NCBI RefSeq assembly: GCF_016466415.2
Contig: NZ_CP066771.1
Location: 124,001 to 188,000, forward strand
Length of the DNA stretch: 64,000 nt
DNA from: Ralstonia pickettii
GTDB lineage: Bacteria; Pseudomonadota; Gammaproteobacteria; Burkholderiales; Burkholderiaceae
Direction: 5' to 3'
Shown here: one piece after another, positions 27,926 through 36,826 of the stretch
Position numbering within the stretch: the first letter of the stretch is position 1
Layout of the letters: every line of letters begins with the position of its first letter
Notes under the pieces: model-generated
Databases searched by the model: none
Seen by the model: only the letters and a program-made list of their open reading frames with translations
What the model was told of the DNA's origin: nothing
Made by a program: the position numbers and the translations under genes

Positions 27926-28639
27926 TCACCATTCAATGACGCTGCCGTCGTAGTTGCGGAACCCGCCGTTGTCGGCGCGCGTGGCGCCGGCAATCACGCG
28001 GCGGATGCCGGCCACGCTCTGCTGCGGCGTGATGGCCGCGCCCGCGCCGCCCATGTCGGTCTGCACCCAGCCCGGATGGAAGGTCAGGCACGTGGCGTTC
28101 TTGGCATCGATCGACAAGGCGCGCAGCACGGCGTTCACCGCTGCCTTGCTCGCGCGATACAGCCAGCCGCCGTTGCTCTCCATGTCGCCGATGCTGCCCA
28201 TGCGGCTGGAAATGACGGCGAGCACGCCGCCGGGTTCGTCCACACCATTGCGTCCGGCTTCCACCATGGGCAGCACGGCGGGCAGCACGTTCATCGGGCC
28301 CCACACATTGGTGTGCATCACGGCATCGAAATCCGCCTGGCTGACGGGCGTGGCGCCCTGCGTGCGCGGGCCGTAGATGCCCGCTACGTAGATCGCCACG
28401 TCCAGCGCTTCGCCGTCGAGCTTCCACGCGAGCCCGGCAACGGCATTGGCGTCAGTCAGATCCAGCACGTGCGTTTCCGCGCCCAGCGCCTGCAATTCTT
28501 CTGCGGCTGCTTGCGAGCGCACGGTGGCGATCACGCGCCAGCCATCCGATCGGTATTGCTTGACGGTCTCCAGACCGATGCCGCGCGACGCGCCCAGGAT
28601 GAGCGCGGTACGCGTGCGGCGGGACGTTGCGTTCGTCAT
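27926..28639 (-). CDS. SDR-family oxidoreductase
   Basis: 237-residue short-chain dehydrogenase. Cofactor motif LGASRGIG (about 15-22), a VAG segment in place of NNAG, catalytic Ser in AVISSRMGS, and YRASK as the catalytic Tyr/Lys. It resembles carbonyl-reducing SDRs of the C-factor/CsgA type; the substrate is unknown. It lies 9 bases after the thiolase stop and 10 bases before the acyl-CoA dehydrogenase start, so it is in one operon with them. Confidence 0.84.
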   Translation of the reverse strand: MTNATSRRTRTALILGASRGIGLETVKQYRSDGWRVIATVRSQAAAEELQALGAETHVLDLTDANAVAGLAWKLDGEALDVAIYVAGIYGPRTQGATPVSQADFDAVMHTNVWGPMNVLPAVLPMVEAGRNGVDEPGGVLAVISSRMGSIGDMESNGGWLYRASKAAVNAVLRALSIDAKNATCLTFHPGWVQTDMGGAGAAITPQQSVAGIRRVIAGATRADNGGFRNYDGSVIEW

Positions 28640-28648
28640 GCGCGCGCC

Positions 28649-29839
28649 TTAGTAGAGTTCGATGCCGACGGCCGTGGCTTCACCGCCGCCAATGCACAGG
28701 CTGGCAACACCGCGCTTGCCGCCGCGGTGTTGCAGCGCGCCCAGCAGCGTCGCGATCAGGCGCGCGCCCGAGGCGCCGATCGGATGACCCAGCGCGCACG
28801 CGCCGCCGTTCACGTTCACCTTCTCGTGCGGGATCTTCAGGTCGTGCATCGCGGCCATCGGCACCACGGCAAACGCCTCGTTGATCTCGAACAGGTCGAC
28901 GTTGCCCGAGTTCCAGTCGAGCTTCTTGAACAGCTTGTCGATGGCGGTGACCGGCGCCGTGGTGAACCAGCCCGGTGCCTGTGCGTGCGTGGTGTGGCCG
29001 AGCATCACGGCGAGCGGCGTGATGCCGAGTTGCTTGGCAGTCGACTCGCGCATCATCACCAGCGCAGCCGCACCATCGTTGATCGACGAAGACGACGCGG
29101 CCGTCACCGTGCCGTCTTTCTTGAACGCGGGCTTGAGCGAGGGGATCTTGTCGACCTTGATGCGGCGCGGGCCTTCATCGGTGTCGATGACGCTATCGTC
29201 GCCCTTGCCGGCTTTGCCCGGCACGGTAACCGGCGTGATCTCCCAGCGGAACGCGCCGGATTCGGTGGCCTCCTGCGCGCGGCGCACCGACGTCATCGCG
29301 AAGTGGTCCTGGGCTTCGCGCGTGAAGCCGTACTTCTCGGCGCAGTCCTCGCCGAAGGTGCCCATGGCGCGGCCCTTTTCATAGGCGTCTTCCAGGCCGT
29401 CGAGCATCATGTGGTCGTAGATCATGCCGTGCCCGATGCGATAACCGCCGCGGCCTTTCGGGATCAGGTACGGCGCATTGGTCATGCTTTCCATGCCGCC
29501 CGCGACCACCACGTCGACCGAGCCCGCGAGCAGCGCGTCATACGCGTTCATGGCTGCGCGCATGCCCGAACCGCACATCTTGTTGACCGTCGTGCAGCCG
29601 ACCGACAGCGGCAGACCCGCGCCCAGTGCGGCCTGACGAGCCGGCGCCTGCCCCTGGCCCGCAGGCAGAACGCAGCCCATGATGACTTCTTCGATCTGTC
29701 CCGGTTTCAATCCCGCGCGTTCGACCGCAGCGCGAATGGCAGCGGCGCCGAGTTGCGGAGCGGTGAGGCTGGCGAGTTCGCCCTGGAAGGCGCCCATCGG
29801 GGTACGGGCGGCGGAGGCGATGACGATGCGGTCGGACAT
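28649..29839 (-). CDS. Acetyl-CoA acetyltransferase (thiolase)
   Basis: 396-residue thiolase. Catalytic Cys is in VNKMCGSGMRA (about 85-95), active-site His in NVNGGACALGHPIGASGAR, and the C-terminal Cys in VASLCIGGGEA. It would interconvert acetoacetyl-CoA and acetyl-CoA, completing leucine breakdown after HMG-CoA lyase, or serve PHB synthesis or beta-oxidation. ATG 29839 has AGGAGA upstream; a longer frame reaches into repeat copy B but has no support, and ATG 29872 is a weaker alternative. It is the first gene of the long minus-strand run down to liuB, liuC and bioB. Confidence 0.92.
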   Translation of the reverse strand: MSDRIVIASAARTPMGAFQGELASLTAPQLGAAAIRAAVERAGLKPGQIEEVIMGCVLPAGQGQAPARQAALGAGLPLSVGCTTVNKMCGSGMRAAMNAYDALLAGSVDVVVAGGMESMTNAPYLIPKGRGGYRIGHGMIYDHMMLDGLEDAYEKGRAMGTFGEDCAEKYGFTREAQDHFAMTSVRRAQEATESGAFRWEITPVTVPGKAGKGDDSVIDTDEGPRRIKVDKIPSLKPAFKKDGTVTAASSSSINDGAAALVMMRESTAKQLGITPLAVMLGHTTHAQAPGWFTTAPVTAIDKLFKKLDWNSGNVDLFEINEAFAVVPMAAMHDLKIPHEKVNVNGGACALGHPIGASGARLIATLLGALQHRGGKRGVASLCIGGGEATAVGIELY

Positions 29840-29876
29840 TGCTGCAATCTCCTGGAACTGTGCTTGGGACATGTTC

Positions 29877-29891
29877 TGCACTTTTGGTGCA
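29877..29891. promoter_or_regulatory. TGCAC palindrome upstream of the thiolase gene
   Basis: TGCACTTTTGGTGCA, 38 bases upstream of the thiolase start. It matches the palindrome before liuD (19806-19820) in all but one central base. In this copy about 56 bases separate it from the structured repeat, against 13 at liuD, so it is not simply part of the repeat. Confidence 0.4.
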
Positions 29892-29947
29892 GGGTTGATG
29901 TGTCTCTTGCTTGTTGGGTGGGCCTTGTTGGTCCATCTCCGTTTCGT

Positions 29948-30472
29948 CCCCTGCCGGGGCCGACTCACTTTCTTTGTCTTGCCAAAGAAAGTAACCAAAG
30001 AAAGGCGCGCCCGAGATGGCGACCCATCCCTTGAATTTTCGTAACCGGGCGGAGACGGGAAAAACTCGCTGCGCTCAAACAGTTTCCCGTCTTGTTTCCG
30101 CTCGCTTACAAAAATCCAAGGCGCCATCAAGGGCAGGAACGTCAACGGCCAAACCGTTGGTGTGCGTGCCCCATCAGGCTCTTGTTTTTTGCTGTTGCTG
30201 TTGCTTGCTGCCGTTTGCTTCGCTCTGCGTCTTGCCGCGTACCCACCACTGCGTTTGCACTGCGATGGTGGGGCCGTTCCTGCCCTAGATGGCGCCTTGA
30301 ATTTCTGTTGCAGGGAGGAAAAAGAGGGGAGGCCTGTCTGAGCGAAGCGAGTTTGCCTCCCCTCCCTCCCTGCGACATAAATTCAAGGAATCTTTCGCCA
30401 TCTCGGGCGCGCCTTTCTTTTGCTTACTTTTCTTTGGCAAGACAAAGAAAAGTGAGTCGTGCCCGGCAGGGT
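29948..30472. repeat. Structured intergenic element, copy B (525 bp)
   Basis: Second copy of the element at 19834-20355, same orientation, about 10.1 kb away, between the carbonic anhydrase and thiolase genes. Terminal inverted repeats are 29948-30022 and 30395-30472; the right one carries three extra single bases in T/A runs. The internal part has the same length as in copy A (372 bases). The inner arm GGCGCCATCAAGGGCAGGAA pairs almost perfectly with its partner ending at about 30300. Hairpin H2 differs from copy A at two stem pairs, and both partners changed (G30314:C30369 for A:T, G30327:C30361 for A:T). H1 has some unpaired changes. No gene is inside. Confidence 0.9.
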
Positions 30473-30526
30473 ACGAAAGGGGGATGAACCACCAACATCA
30501 AATCCATCCCTCAAAAAAGCAAAAGC

Positions 30527-31207
30527 TCAAAACCCCACCGGACTAGGCACACTCCCTTCCTTCCCATAGTTCAACCAAGCATCAGCAAGCTGCGCATGCA
30601 GCTCCTCATTCGAACTCGCCGCCATCCCCAGATTGCGCAACATCCCGTCCTTCACGCCGTAAATCCAGCCATGAACAGTCAGCGGCTGCCCGCGATCCCA
30701 CGCGTCCTGCACGATCGTCGTCAGGCACACGTTGTTGACCTGATGGATCACGTTCAGCTCGCACAGCCGGTCATGCTGATCCTGCTCACGAACCACGGTG
30801 CCGAGATAGGTTTCGTGCTGCTCGGCCACGTCGCGCACGTGACGAATCCAGTTGTCTGCCAGACCAAACCGTTGCTTCGTCAGCGCGGCCTTCACGCCCG
30901 AACAGCCGTAATGACCCACCACCGTGATGTGCCGGATCTTCAGCACCTCCACCGCGAACTGCAGCACCGACAGGCAGTTCAAGTCCGAGTGCACCACGAC
31001 GTTGGCGATGTTGCGGTGGACGAACACCTCGCCCGGCGGCAGACCGATGATCTGGTTGGCCGGCACGCGCGAATCCGAGCAGCCGATCCACAGGTATTCC
31101 GGGTTCTGCTGGTTGGCCAGATTGGAGAAGAACGCCGGGTCTTCAGCGTTGACGCGCTCGACCCACTTCCGGTTGTTCTCGAACAGCTCTTTGATGCGAT
31201 GTGGCAT
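30527..31207 (-). CDS. can: Beta-class carbonic anhydrase
   Basis: 226-residue beta-carbonic anhydrase, hydrating CO2 to bicarbonate in the cytoplasm. The zinc ligands are Cys in WIGCSDSRVP (about 41-50) and the His/Cys pair in VVGHYGCSGV; the Asp-Arg dyad of CSDSR is intact. Length matches E. coli Can (220). It follows aceK by 23 bases on the same strand and may be co-transcribed. Bicarbonate is the co-substrate of biotin carboxylases, so a link to the LiuBD and AtuCF enzymes is possible, but this is inference. Confidence 0.93.
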   Translation of the reverse strand: MPHRIKELFENNRKWVERVNAEDPAFFSNLANQQNPEYLWIGCSDSRVPANQIIGLPPGEVFVHRNIANVVVHSDLNCLSVLQFAVEVLKIRHITVVGHYGCSGVKAALTKQRFGLADNWIRHVRDVAEQHETYLGTVVREQDQHDRLCELNVIHQVNNVCLTTIVQDAWDRGQPLTVHGWIYGVKDGMLRNLGMAASSNEELHAQLADAWLNYGKEGSVPSPVGF

Positions 31208-31230
31208 GGTTTCCCGTCGTGTTGAGAGGG

Positions 31231-33066
31231 TTAAGCGGCGGCGCGCTGCAGCGTCGTGTTGTCTTGCGCTGCGTTGTCGGGCGCGCTCGCGCCGTAGCGA
31301 TTGACGAAGCGCTCGGCTGCGTCATACGCGTAGAAATCGTGCATCTGCCCCGTGAGCAGACGCTCCTTGTACCCCTGCCACATGGAAGCTTCAAAGAAGT
31401 CTGCGTGGTGCTTGAGGAAGGCTTCGCGCACGCGCGGGTCGCCCAGCAGGAACGTGCGGTACGTCTCGGGAAAAATGTCGTGCGGGCCGACGTTGTACCA
31501 GACCTCGCCGGACATTTCTTCTTCTTCCGTGCGCGGTTCGGGCACGGTGCGGATGTTGCAGTCGGTGAGGTATTCGATCTCGTCGTAGTCGTAGAAGACC
31601 ACGCGGCCGTGGCGCGTCACGCCAAAGTTCTTGTACAGCATGTCGCCCGGGAAGATGTTCGCGGCGATGAGTTCCTTGATGGCGTTGCCGTATTCGATGA
31701 TGCCGTGTTCGACCTGCGCATCGGTGCCTTCCTGCAGCCAGATGTTCAGCGGCGTCATGCGGCGCTCGATGTAGACGTGGCGAATGACGATCTCTTCGCT
31801 GCCGTCTTCGCTGCGCTGGTATTCGACCATCGACGGCGCGTGCTTCTCCAGCTCCTTGATGAGGTCGTCGTCAAAGCGCGAGAGCGGGAAGGACACGTCG
31901 GAATACTCCAGCGTATCGGCCATGCGCCCGACGCGGTCGTGGCGCTTCACCAGCTGATACTTGCTCTTGATCAGCTCGCGCGTGGTTTCCTTGGGCGGCG
32001 GGAAGTAGTCCTTGATGACCTTGAACACGTACGGGTACGAGGGCAGCGTGAACACCAGCATCACGAGGCCCTTGATCCCCGGCGCGATGATGAACTTATC
32101 CGACGAGTGCTGCAGGTGATGCAGGAAGTCGCGATAGAACAGGTTCTTGCCCTGCTTCTGCAGGCCGAGCGAGGTGTAGATCTCGGCGCGCGGCTTGCGC
32201 GGCATCAGGTCACGCAGGAAGGTCACGTAGGCAGACGGGATCTCCATGTCCACCATGAAATACGAGTGCGTGAACGAGAACAGGATCAGCAGCTGTTCCT
32301 GCCGCAGCAGCACCGTATCGAGCGAGAGCTGGCCTGCGGCATTGCGCAGGATCGGCACGGCCAGCGGGAACGTCTTGTCGCCGTTGATCACGCGCCCGAT
32401 GATGTACGCCGCCTTGTTGCGGAAGAACAGCGACGACAGCACGTGGATCTGGAAATTGGGCGCGATGCGGAAATCGCCGAAGTGCTCGCCCACCGCGCGC
32501 ACCACGTAGCCGATATCACGCTCCAGGTCTTCAAACGGCGCGTTGAGCTGGAAGTTGTGGACGATGCGCTCGAAACAGGCACCCAGGCCGTCGCGCGTGC
32601 CGGGGTAGTACGCGCGGTACGTCGGCTTGGTGGGCGACTCTTCATTCTCGATGTACTCCGTCGAGATGGCCGGGCGCACGAAGATGAAATCGTTGTTGAA
32701 GTACGAACGATGCAGGATGCGCGTGCACACCGAGTTGAAGAAGGTCTCGGCGCACTCGGGCTGATGATGGTTGGTCAGCAGGCCGATGAAGTGCAGCTTG
32801 ATCTGGCGCCAGATCTCGTCGTCGATGTTCTCGGCGTCGTATTCGTCTTCGAGGATGACCGACGCTTCGCGCACGCGCTCGTCGTAATAAGCAATGCGGT
32901 CCCGCTGCAACTGCTGCAGGCCGGCCCAGTCTCCGGTCTCGAACGCCGTCTTGGCCTGTACGCTGACCTCGCGAAACAAGCGATAGTGCTTGTCGAAGCC
33001 GTCGAGCATCGTGCGGGCAACGTCGAAGGCGATCTGCGACGAGAGGAGCTTGGGGAAATGGGACAT
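31231..33066 (-). CDS. aceK: Isocitrate dehydrogenase kinase/phosphatase
   Basis: 611-residue AceK, which phosphorylates and dephosphorylates isocitrate dehydrogenase to split carbon flow between the TCA cycle and glyoxylate bypass. N-terminal regulatory domain ([20 protein letters not shown]) and C-terminal kinase domain containing [11 protein letters not shown] and the [14 protein letters not shown] catalytic/metal segment. It is slightly longer than E. coli AceK (578). aceBA are not in the window. It lies downstream of liuA by 155 bases on the same strand; acetyl-CoA from leucine would require the glyoxylate bypass, which fits the location. ATG 33066 (SHFPKLL) is chosen; the ribosome site is weak. 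Confidence 0.95.
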   Translation of the reverse strand: MSHFPKLLSSQIAFDVARTMLDGFDKHYRLFREVSVQAKTAFETGDWAGLQQLQRDRIAYYDERVREASVILEDEYDAENIDDEIWRQIKLHFIGLLTNHHQPECAETFFNSVCTRILHRSYFNNDFIFVRPAISTEYIENEESPTKPTYRAYYPGTRDGLGACFERIVHNFQLNAPFEDLERDIGYVVRAVGEHFGDFRIAPNFQIHVLSSLFFRNKAAYIIGRVINGDKTFPLAVPILRNAAGQLSLDTVLLRQEQLLILFSFTHSYFMVDMEIPSAYVTFLRDLMPRKPRAEIYTSLGLQKQGKNLFYRDFLHHLQHSSDKFIIAPGIKGLVMLVFTLPSYPYVFKVIKDYFPPPKETTRELIKSKYQLVKRHDRVGRMADTLEYSDVSFPLSRFDDDLIKELEKHAPSMVEYQRSEDGSEEIVIRHVYIERRMTPLNIWLQEGTDAQVEHGIIEYGNAIKELIAANIFPGDMLYKNFGVTRHGRVVFYDYDEIEYLTDCNIRTVPEPRTEEEEMSGEVWYNVGPHDIFPETYRTFLLGDPRVREAFLKHHADFFEASMWQGYKERLLTGQMHDFYAYDAAERFVNRYGASAPDNAAQDNTTLQRAAA

Positions 33067-33221
33067 GGCGTGTGCGCGGGGGCAGGGAAGCGGCAAAACC
33101 AGCAAACCAGGCAGACCTAGATTGTAGGGTCTTCGGTACCGTGTTCGCGTCCTGAAACCGTTGCGCCTCCTTATCCGTTTGGCTGATGGCCCCGTGCCCC
33201 AGCCCCGCCTGCTCTCGCCAG

Positions 33222-34403
33222 TTACATCGTCTCTGCGTACAGCTCGCGGCCGATCAGCATGCGGCGGATTTCCGACGTGCCGGCGCCAATCTCGTACAGC
33301 TTGGCGTCGCGCCACAGGCGGCCGACCGGGAATTCGTTGATGTAGCCATTGCCGCCCAGGATCTGGATGGCTTCGCCGGCCATCCAGGTGGCCTTCTCGG
33401 CGGTGTAGAGGATCACGCCGGCGCAGTCCTTGCGCACCTGGCGCACGTGGTCGCGGCCCAGTGAGTCGAGGTTCTTGCCGACCGTGTACAGGTACGCGCG
33501 GCAAGCCTGCAGCGTGGTGTACATGTCAGCCATCTTGCCCTGGATGAGCTGGAATTCGCCAATGCTCTGGCCGAACTGCTTGCGGTCGTGGATGTACGGC
33601 GTGACCACGTCCATGCAGGCCTGCATGATGCCGATCGGGCCGCCGGAGAGCACCGCGCGCTCGTAATCCAGGCCGCTCATCAGCACCTTGGTGCCGCCGT
33701 TTTCCTGGCCGAGGATGTTCTCCACCGGCACTTCCACGTTCTCGAACACCAGCTCGCCCGTGTGCGAGCCGCGCATGCCGAGCTTGTCCAGCTTTTGCGC
33801 CACCGAGAAACCCTTCATGCCTTTCTCGACGATGAACGCCGTCATGCCGCGCGCGCCCAGTTCCGGCTCGGTCTTGGCGTAGACGACCAGCACGTCGCAG
33901 TCGGGGCCATTGGTGATCCACATCTTGGTGCCGTTGAGCACGTAGCGGTCGCCTTTCAGCTCTGCGCGCAGCTTCATGCTGACGACGTCCGACCCCGCAT
34001 TCGGCTCGCTCATTGCCAGCGCGCCCACCCATTCGCCCGACACCAGCTTGGGCAGGTACTTGGCCTTCTGGGCCGCCGTGCCGTTGCGGTGGATCTGGTT
34101 CACGCACAGGTTCGAGTGCGCGCCATACGACAGGCCCACCGACGCCGATGCGCGGCTGATTTCTTCCATGGCGATCATGTGCGCCAGGTAGCCCATGTTG
34201 GCGCCGCCGTATTCCTCCGCCACCGTGATGCCGAGCACGCCCAGCTCGCCCATCTTTCGCCATGCGTCCATCGGGAACTGGTCGGTGCGGTCGATTTCGC
34301 CGGCACGCGGTGCCAGCTCGCCCTGCGCCCAATCGCGCACGGCCGAACGCAGCATCTCGATGTCTTCGCCCAAGTCGAATTTCAGGCCGGGCAGCTCAAT
34401 CAT
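33222..34403 (-). CDS. liuA: Isovaleryl-CoA dehydrogenase (LiuA)
   Basis: 393-residue flavoenzyme oxidising isovaleryl-CoA to 3-methylcrotonyl-CoA, the first dedicated step of leucine breakdown. [13 protein letters not shown] and [11 protein letters not shown] are the flavin/substrate signatures. The diagnostic features are a catalytic Glu in helix G ([12 protein letters not shown]248) and Ala at the C-terminal position ([11 protein letters not shown]), as in characterised isovaleryl-CoA dehydrogenases. It is about 8 kb from liuB/liuC, with can and aceK between. A perfect 22-bp LiuR palindrome lies 126 bases upstream. Confidence 0.94.
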   Translation of the reverse strand: MIELPGLKFDLGEDIEMLRSAVRDWAQGELAPRAGEIDRTDQFPMDAWRKMGELGVLGITVAEEYGGANMGYLAHMIAMEEISRASASVGLSYGAHSNLCVNQIHRNGTAAQKAKYLPKLVSGEWVGALAMSEPNAGSDVVSMKLRAELKGDRYVLNGTKMWITNGPDCDVLVVYAKTEPELGARGMTAFIVEKGMKGFSVAQKLDKLGMRGSHTGELVFENVEVPVENILGQENGGTKVLMSGLDYERAVLSGGPIGIMQACMDVVTPYIHDRKQFGQSIGEFQLIQGKMADMYTTLQACRAYLYTVGKNLDSLGRDHVRQVRKDCAGVILYTAEKATWMAGEAIQILGGNGYINEFPVGRLWRDAKLYEIGAGTSEIRRMLIGRELYAETM

Positions 34404-34529
34404 GGTGGTCTCCTTGGGCGCGGTTCGAGCCGCGGGTGTCTCTGTCAGTGGTCTGGCGCTGTGCGGTGCGCGTCGCTTATGGCGGGCGCCGCGGTGCCGG
34501 GAGGGTGCAGCAGGGTGTTGCGTATTGTA

Positions 34530-34551
34530 TTGACGTTTACGTAAACGTCAA
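34530..34551. promoter_or_regulatory. LiuR operator at the liuA promoter
   Basis: Perfect 22-bp palindrome: TTGACGTTTAC followed by its exact reverse complement. It can be read as two overlapping 16-mers (34530-34545 and 34536-34551), each fitting TTnACGTnnACGTnAA. It sits between liuA and the liuR 3' end, so it should act on liuA. LiuR-family MerR proteins are known to control liu genes in proteobacteria; binding here is inferred. Confidence 0.88.
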
Positions 34552-34579
34552 TGACCGTCCATTACGTAGATTTGCGGAA

Positions 34580-35077
34580 TCAGGCGGCCTTGCGGCGCTT
34601 GGTCGGCTTGACCGTGCCGGCCTGCGCGTCTTGCAGCAGGCGCCGGCACTGGCGTTCGTGCTGGTCGATCTCGGCCAGTTGGGCGTTCAGGTCTTCCAGT
34701 TGCTGCGTGAGCACCGCGCGGTGCTGGGCCAGCGACGCCAGGAAGCGCTCCAGCTGCGGCACCGTATCGCGCGGTGACTCATACAGGTCCAGGATCTCCT
34801 TGATCTCACCCAGCGACAGGCCGAGCCGCTTGCCGCGCAGGGTCAGTTTCAGGCGTGTACGCTCGCCGGCCGAATACACCCGGCGACGCCCGCCCGGGCC
34901 CTGCCGATCCGGCGCCAGTAGGCCCTGGTCTTCGTAGAAGCGGATGGCGCGCGGCGTGATATCGAACTCGCGGGCAAGATCGGTGATGGTGAAGCTTGCG
35001 TCGGCAAGCGCGCCGGCATCGCCCGATTCAAGATCGGCGGCAAGCGCGGCGGCGGCAGACGGAGTGGAGGCGGACAT
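34580..35077 (-). CDS. liuR: MerR-family regulator of leucine/isovalerate catabolism (LiuR)
   Basis: 165-residue MerR regulator. The winged helix-turn-helix is at about 30-98 (FTITDLAREFDITPRAIRFYEDQGLL then RRVYSAGERTRLK), preceded by about 30 Ala-rich residues. A coiled-coil dimer helix follows (LERFLASLAQHRAVLTQQLEDL). The short C-terminus has a lone Cys (HERQCRRLL) and a basic tail. It precedes liuA on the same strand and has a palindrome at 35172 upstream, so autoregulation is likely. The true ligand is unknown; pathway CoA esters are expected from the family. ATG 35077 has a weak ribosome site. Confidence 0.92.
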   Translation of the reverse strand: MSASTPSAAAALAADLESGDAGALADASFTITDLAREFDITPRAIRFYEDQGLLAPDRQGPGGRRRVYSAGERTRLKLTLRGKRLGLSLGEIKEILDLYESPRDTVPQLERFLASLAQHRAVLTQQLEDLNAQLAEIDQHERQCRRLLQDAQAGTVKPTKRRKAA

Positions 35078-35171
35078 ACGGCGGGAACGGGCTAACGGCA
35101 GAGGAGTGATGACACATGCACGCCGGGCAGCGACATTAAGTTTTCGCTTAAGATGGATGACCGGCGGCGAA

Positions 35172-35193
35172 TTGACGTTTACGTTAGCGTCAA
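35172..35193. promoter_or_regulatory. LiuR operator between liuR and the MBL gene
   Basis: Imperfect 22-bp palindrome beginning TTGACGTTTACG and ending CGTCAA, differing from the perfect liuA site at two positions in the right half. It sits between divergent liuR (start 35077) and the MBL gene (start 35262), so it may regulate both. Confidence 0.8.
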
Positions 35194-35261
35194 TGGCGCC
35201 AAACCGCAATCGCAGAGACCGCCCCGACGCACCCAAAGGCGGCGACCGAGACCACAACCTC

Positions 35262-36341
35262 ATGAACGCGCTCGAACACCAACTCGACTATCCCTTTGGC
35301 GACATGCTTCCCGAAGGCGGCACGCGGTTTAAAGTCGCCCCCGGCGTTTACTGGCTGCGCATGCCGCTGCCGTTTGCGCTCGATCACATCAACCTCTGGC
35401 TGCTGCGCGATCGGCAAGACGGGCAGGACGGCTGGACGATCATCGATTGCGGCATCAACCACGAAGCGATTCGCGGGTACTGGGAAACGATCTTCGCGAA
35501 CCACCTCGACGGCCTGCCGGTGCTGCGCGTGCTGGTCACGCACTGCCATCCGGATCACGTTGGCCTCTCGAGCTGGCTGTGCGAAGGCGGCGACGAAAAA
35601 CGTTGGAACGTGCGCCTGTGGATGAGCCTGGGCGACTACGCCTTCGCGCGCATGCTGGTGGGCGGCACGGGCGCGTCGAATGCCGGCGGCGAATTTGCCG
35701 CGCGCCATTTCGAGCGCCACGGCTTGACCGACCCGACTTCCATCGAAGGCATCCGCAATCGCAAGGATTACTACAGCACGCTCGTGCCCGGCGTGCCGAG
35801 CCAGTATCGTCGCCTGATGGACGGCAATGTCGTCACCATCGGCGAGCACAAGTGGCGTGTCATCACCGGTTTCGGCCACGCGCCCGAGCACGTCGCGCTC
35901 TACAGCGAAGATGCCAACGTGCTGATTTCCGGCGACATGGTCCTGCCGCGCATTTCCACCAACGTCAGCGTGTTCGATCTGGAGCCTGAAGCGGATTCGC
36001 TCACGCTGTATCTGGATTCGCTCGGCAAATACGAGCCGCTGCCCGCGGATGTGCTGATTCTGCCGTCGCACGGGCGACCGTTCCGGGGGCTGCATACGCG
36101 CATTCGGCAACTGCGCGATCACCATGCGGATCGCCTGGCCGAAACGTTGGCCGCGTGCAAGGCCGCGCCGCAATCGGCCCGCGACATCGTCAACGTCATC
36201 TTCAAACGCCAGTTCGATGTGCACCAGATGACCTTCGCGATGGGCGAGGCGCTTGCTCACCTGCATGCGCTGTGGCATCAAGGCGAACTGGTGCGCGAAA
36301 CCGGCGCGGACGGTATCGTTCGATTCCAGGCCGCTGCATAA
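35262..36341 (+). CDS. MBL-fold metallo-hydrolase, LiuR-linked
   Basis: 359-residue metallo-beta-lactamase-fold protein. Metal-binding motif THCHPDHVG (about 91-99), His in GFGHAPEHV, Asp in ISGDMVLPR and His in LPSHGRPF; a C-terminal helical domain follows (about 270-359). It is not closely similar to the MBL at 14025. Divergent from liuR with an operator between them, so likely part of the leucine regulon; it might hydrolyse a CoA thioester or detoxify an aldehyde adduct, which is guesswork. ATG 35262 is chosen because the alternative at 35193 lies in the operator. Confidence 0.85.
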   Translation: MNALEHQLDYPFGDMLPEGGTRFKVAPGVYWLRMPLPFALDHINLWLLRDRQDGQDGWTIIDCGINHEAIRGYWETIFANHLDGLPVLRVLVTHCHPDHVGLSSWLCEGGDEKRWNVRLWMSLGDYAFARMLVGGTGASNAGGEFAARHFERHGLTDPTSIEGIRNRKDYYSTLVPGVPSQYRRLMDGNVVTIGEHKWRVITGFGHAPEHVALYSEDANVLISGDMVLPRISTNVSVFDLEPEADSLTLYLDSLGKYEPLPADVLILPSHGRPFRGLHTRIRQLRDHHADRLAETLAACKAAPQSARDIVNVIFKRQFDVHQMTFAMGEALAHLHALWHQGELVRETGADGIVRFQAAA

Positions 36342-36374
36342 CCACACAACCCGTGCTTTCCACCGGAGCCGACC

Positions 36375-36761
36375 ATGGCTGACCAGCATGACGTTCTCGA
36401 CGACAGCGCCGTCGTCCTGCCGTTTCCCGCGCAAACGCCGACTGCGCCGTATTACGCGGTGATTTTTTCCTCCACGCGCACCGACGGCGACAACGGCTAC
36501 GGCGCCATGGCCGACCGCATGGTGGAGTTGGGCCGCAGTATGCCGGGGTTTCTCGGCATCGAATCCGTACGCGATGAGCTGGCCGGCGATCAGGGGCGGC
36601 CGGGTATCACCGTGTCGTATTGGTCGTCGCTGGAGGCCATTCGCGAATGGAAGAACCAGAGTGACCACCTTGCCGCCCAGAAGCTGGGACGTGAGCAGTG
36701 GTATGCGTCGTACCACCTGCGCATTGCCAAGGTCGAGTACGACTATGGGTTCGAGCGATAA
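36375..36761 (+). CDS. Antibiotic biosynthesis monooxygenase (ABM) domain protein
   Basis: 128-residue protein with an ABM/dimeric ferredoxin-like domain (about 25-120). Typical segments are YYAVIFSSTRT, MPGFLGIESVRDE, ISYWSSLEAIREWK-like VSYWSSLEAI and the closing YHLRIAKVEYDYGF. The fold is used by heme-degrading and cofactor-free monooxygenases and by many proteins of unknown role. It lies 33 bases after the MBL gene, so is probably in its transcript, and is followed by a strong terminator. Confidence 0.84.
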   Translation: MADQHDVLDDSAVVLPFPAQTPTAPYYAVIFSSTRTDGDNGYGAMADRMVELGRSMPGFLGIESVRDELAGDQGRPGITVSYWSSLEAIREWKNQSDHLAAQKLGREQWYASYHLRIAKVEYDYGFER

Positions 36762-36780
36762 CGTATCGCTGCGGCCAACA

Positions 36781-36807
36781 AAAAACCCGCCAACCGGCGG
36801 GTTTTTT
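36781..36807. terminator. Rho-independent terminator, bidirectional
   Basis: AAAAACCCGCC, AACC loop, GGCGGGTTTTTTT: 7-bp GC stem with A and T runs on either side. It serves the ABM gene on plus and the BtuF-like gene on minus, whose ends face each other. Confidence 0.92.
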
Positions 36808-36826
36808 TCGGCCTGAAGATTTGGCC

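Noticed and set aside
27848-30034. Plus-strand frame of 728 codons antisense to the acyl-CoA dehydrogenase, SDR and thiolase genes
   Set aside because: The minus-strand genes have intact active-site motifs and ribosome sites; the plus frame has neither and runs into repeat copy B.
29840-30145. N-terminal extension of the thiolase by about 100 residues
   Set aside because: The extension is translated repeat DNA; the ATG at 29839 has AGGAGA upstream and gives a normal thiolase start.
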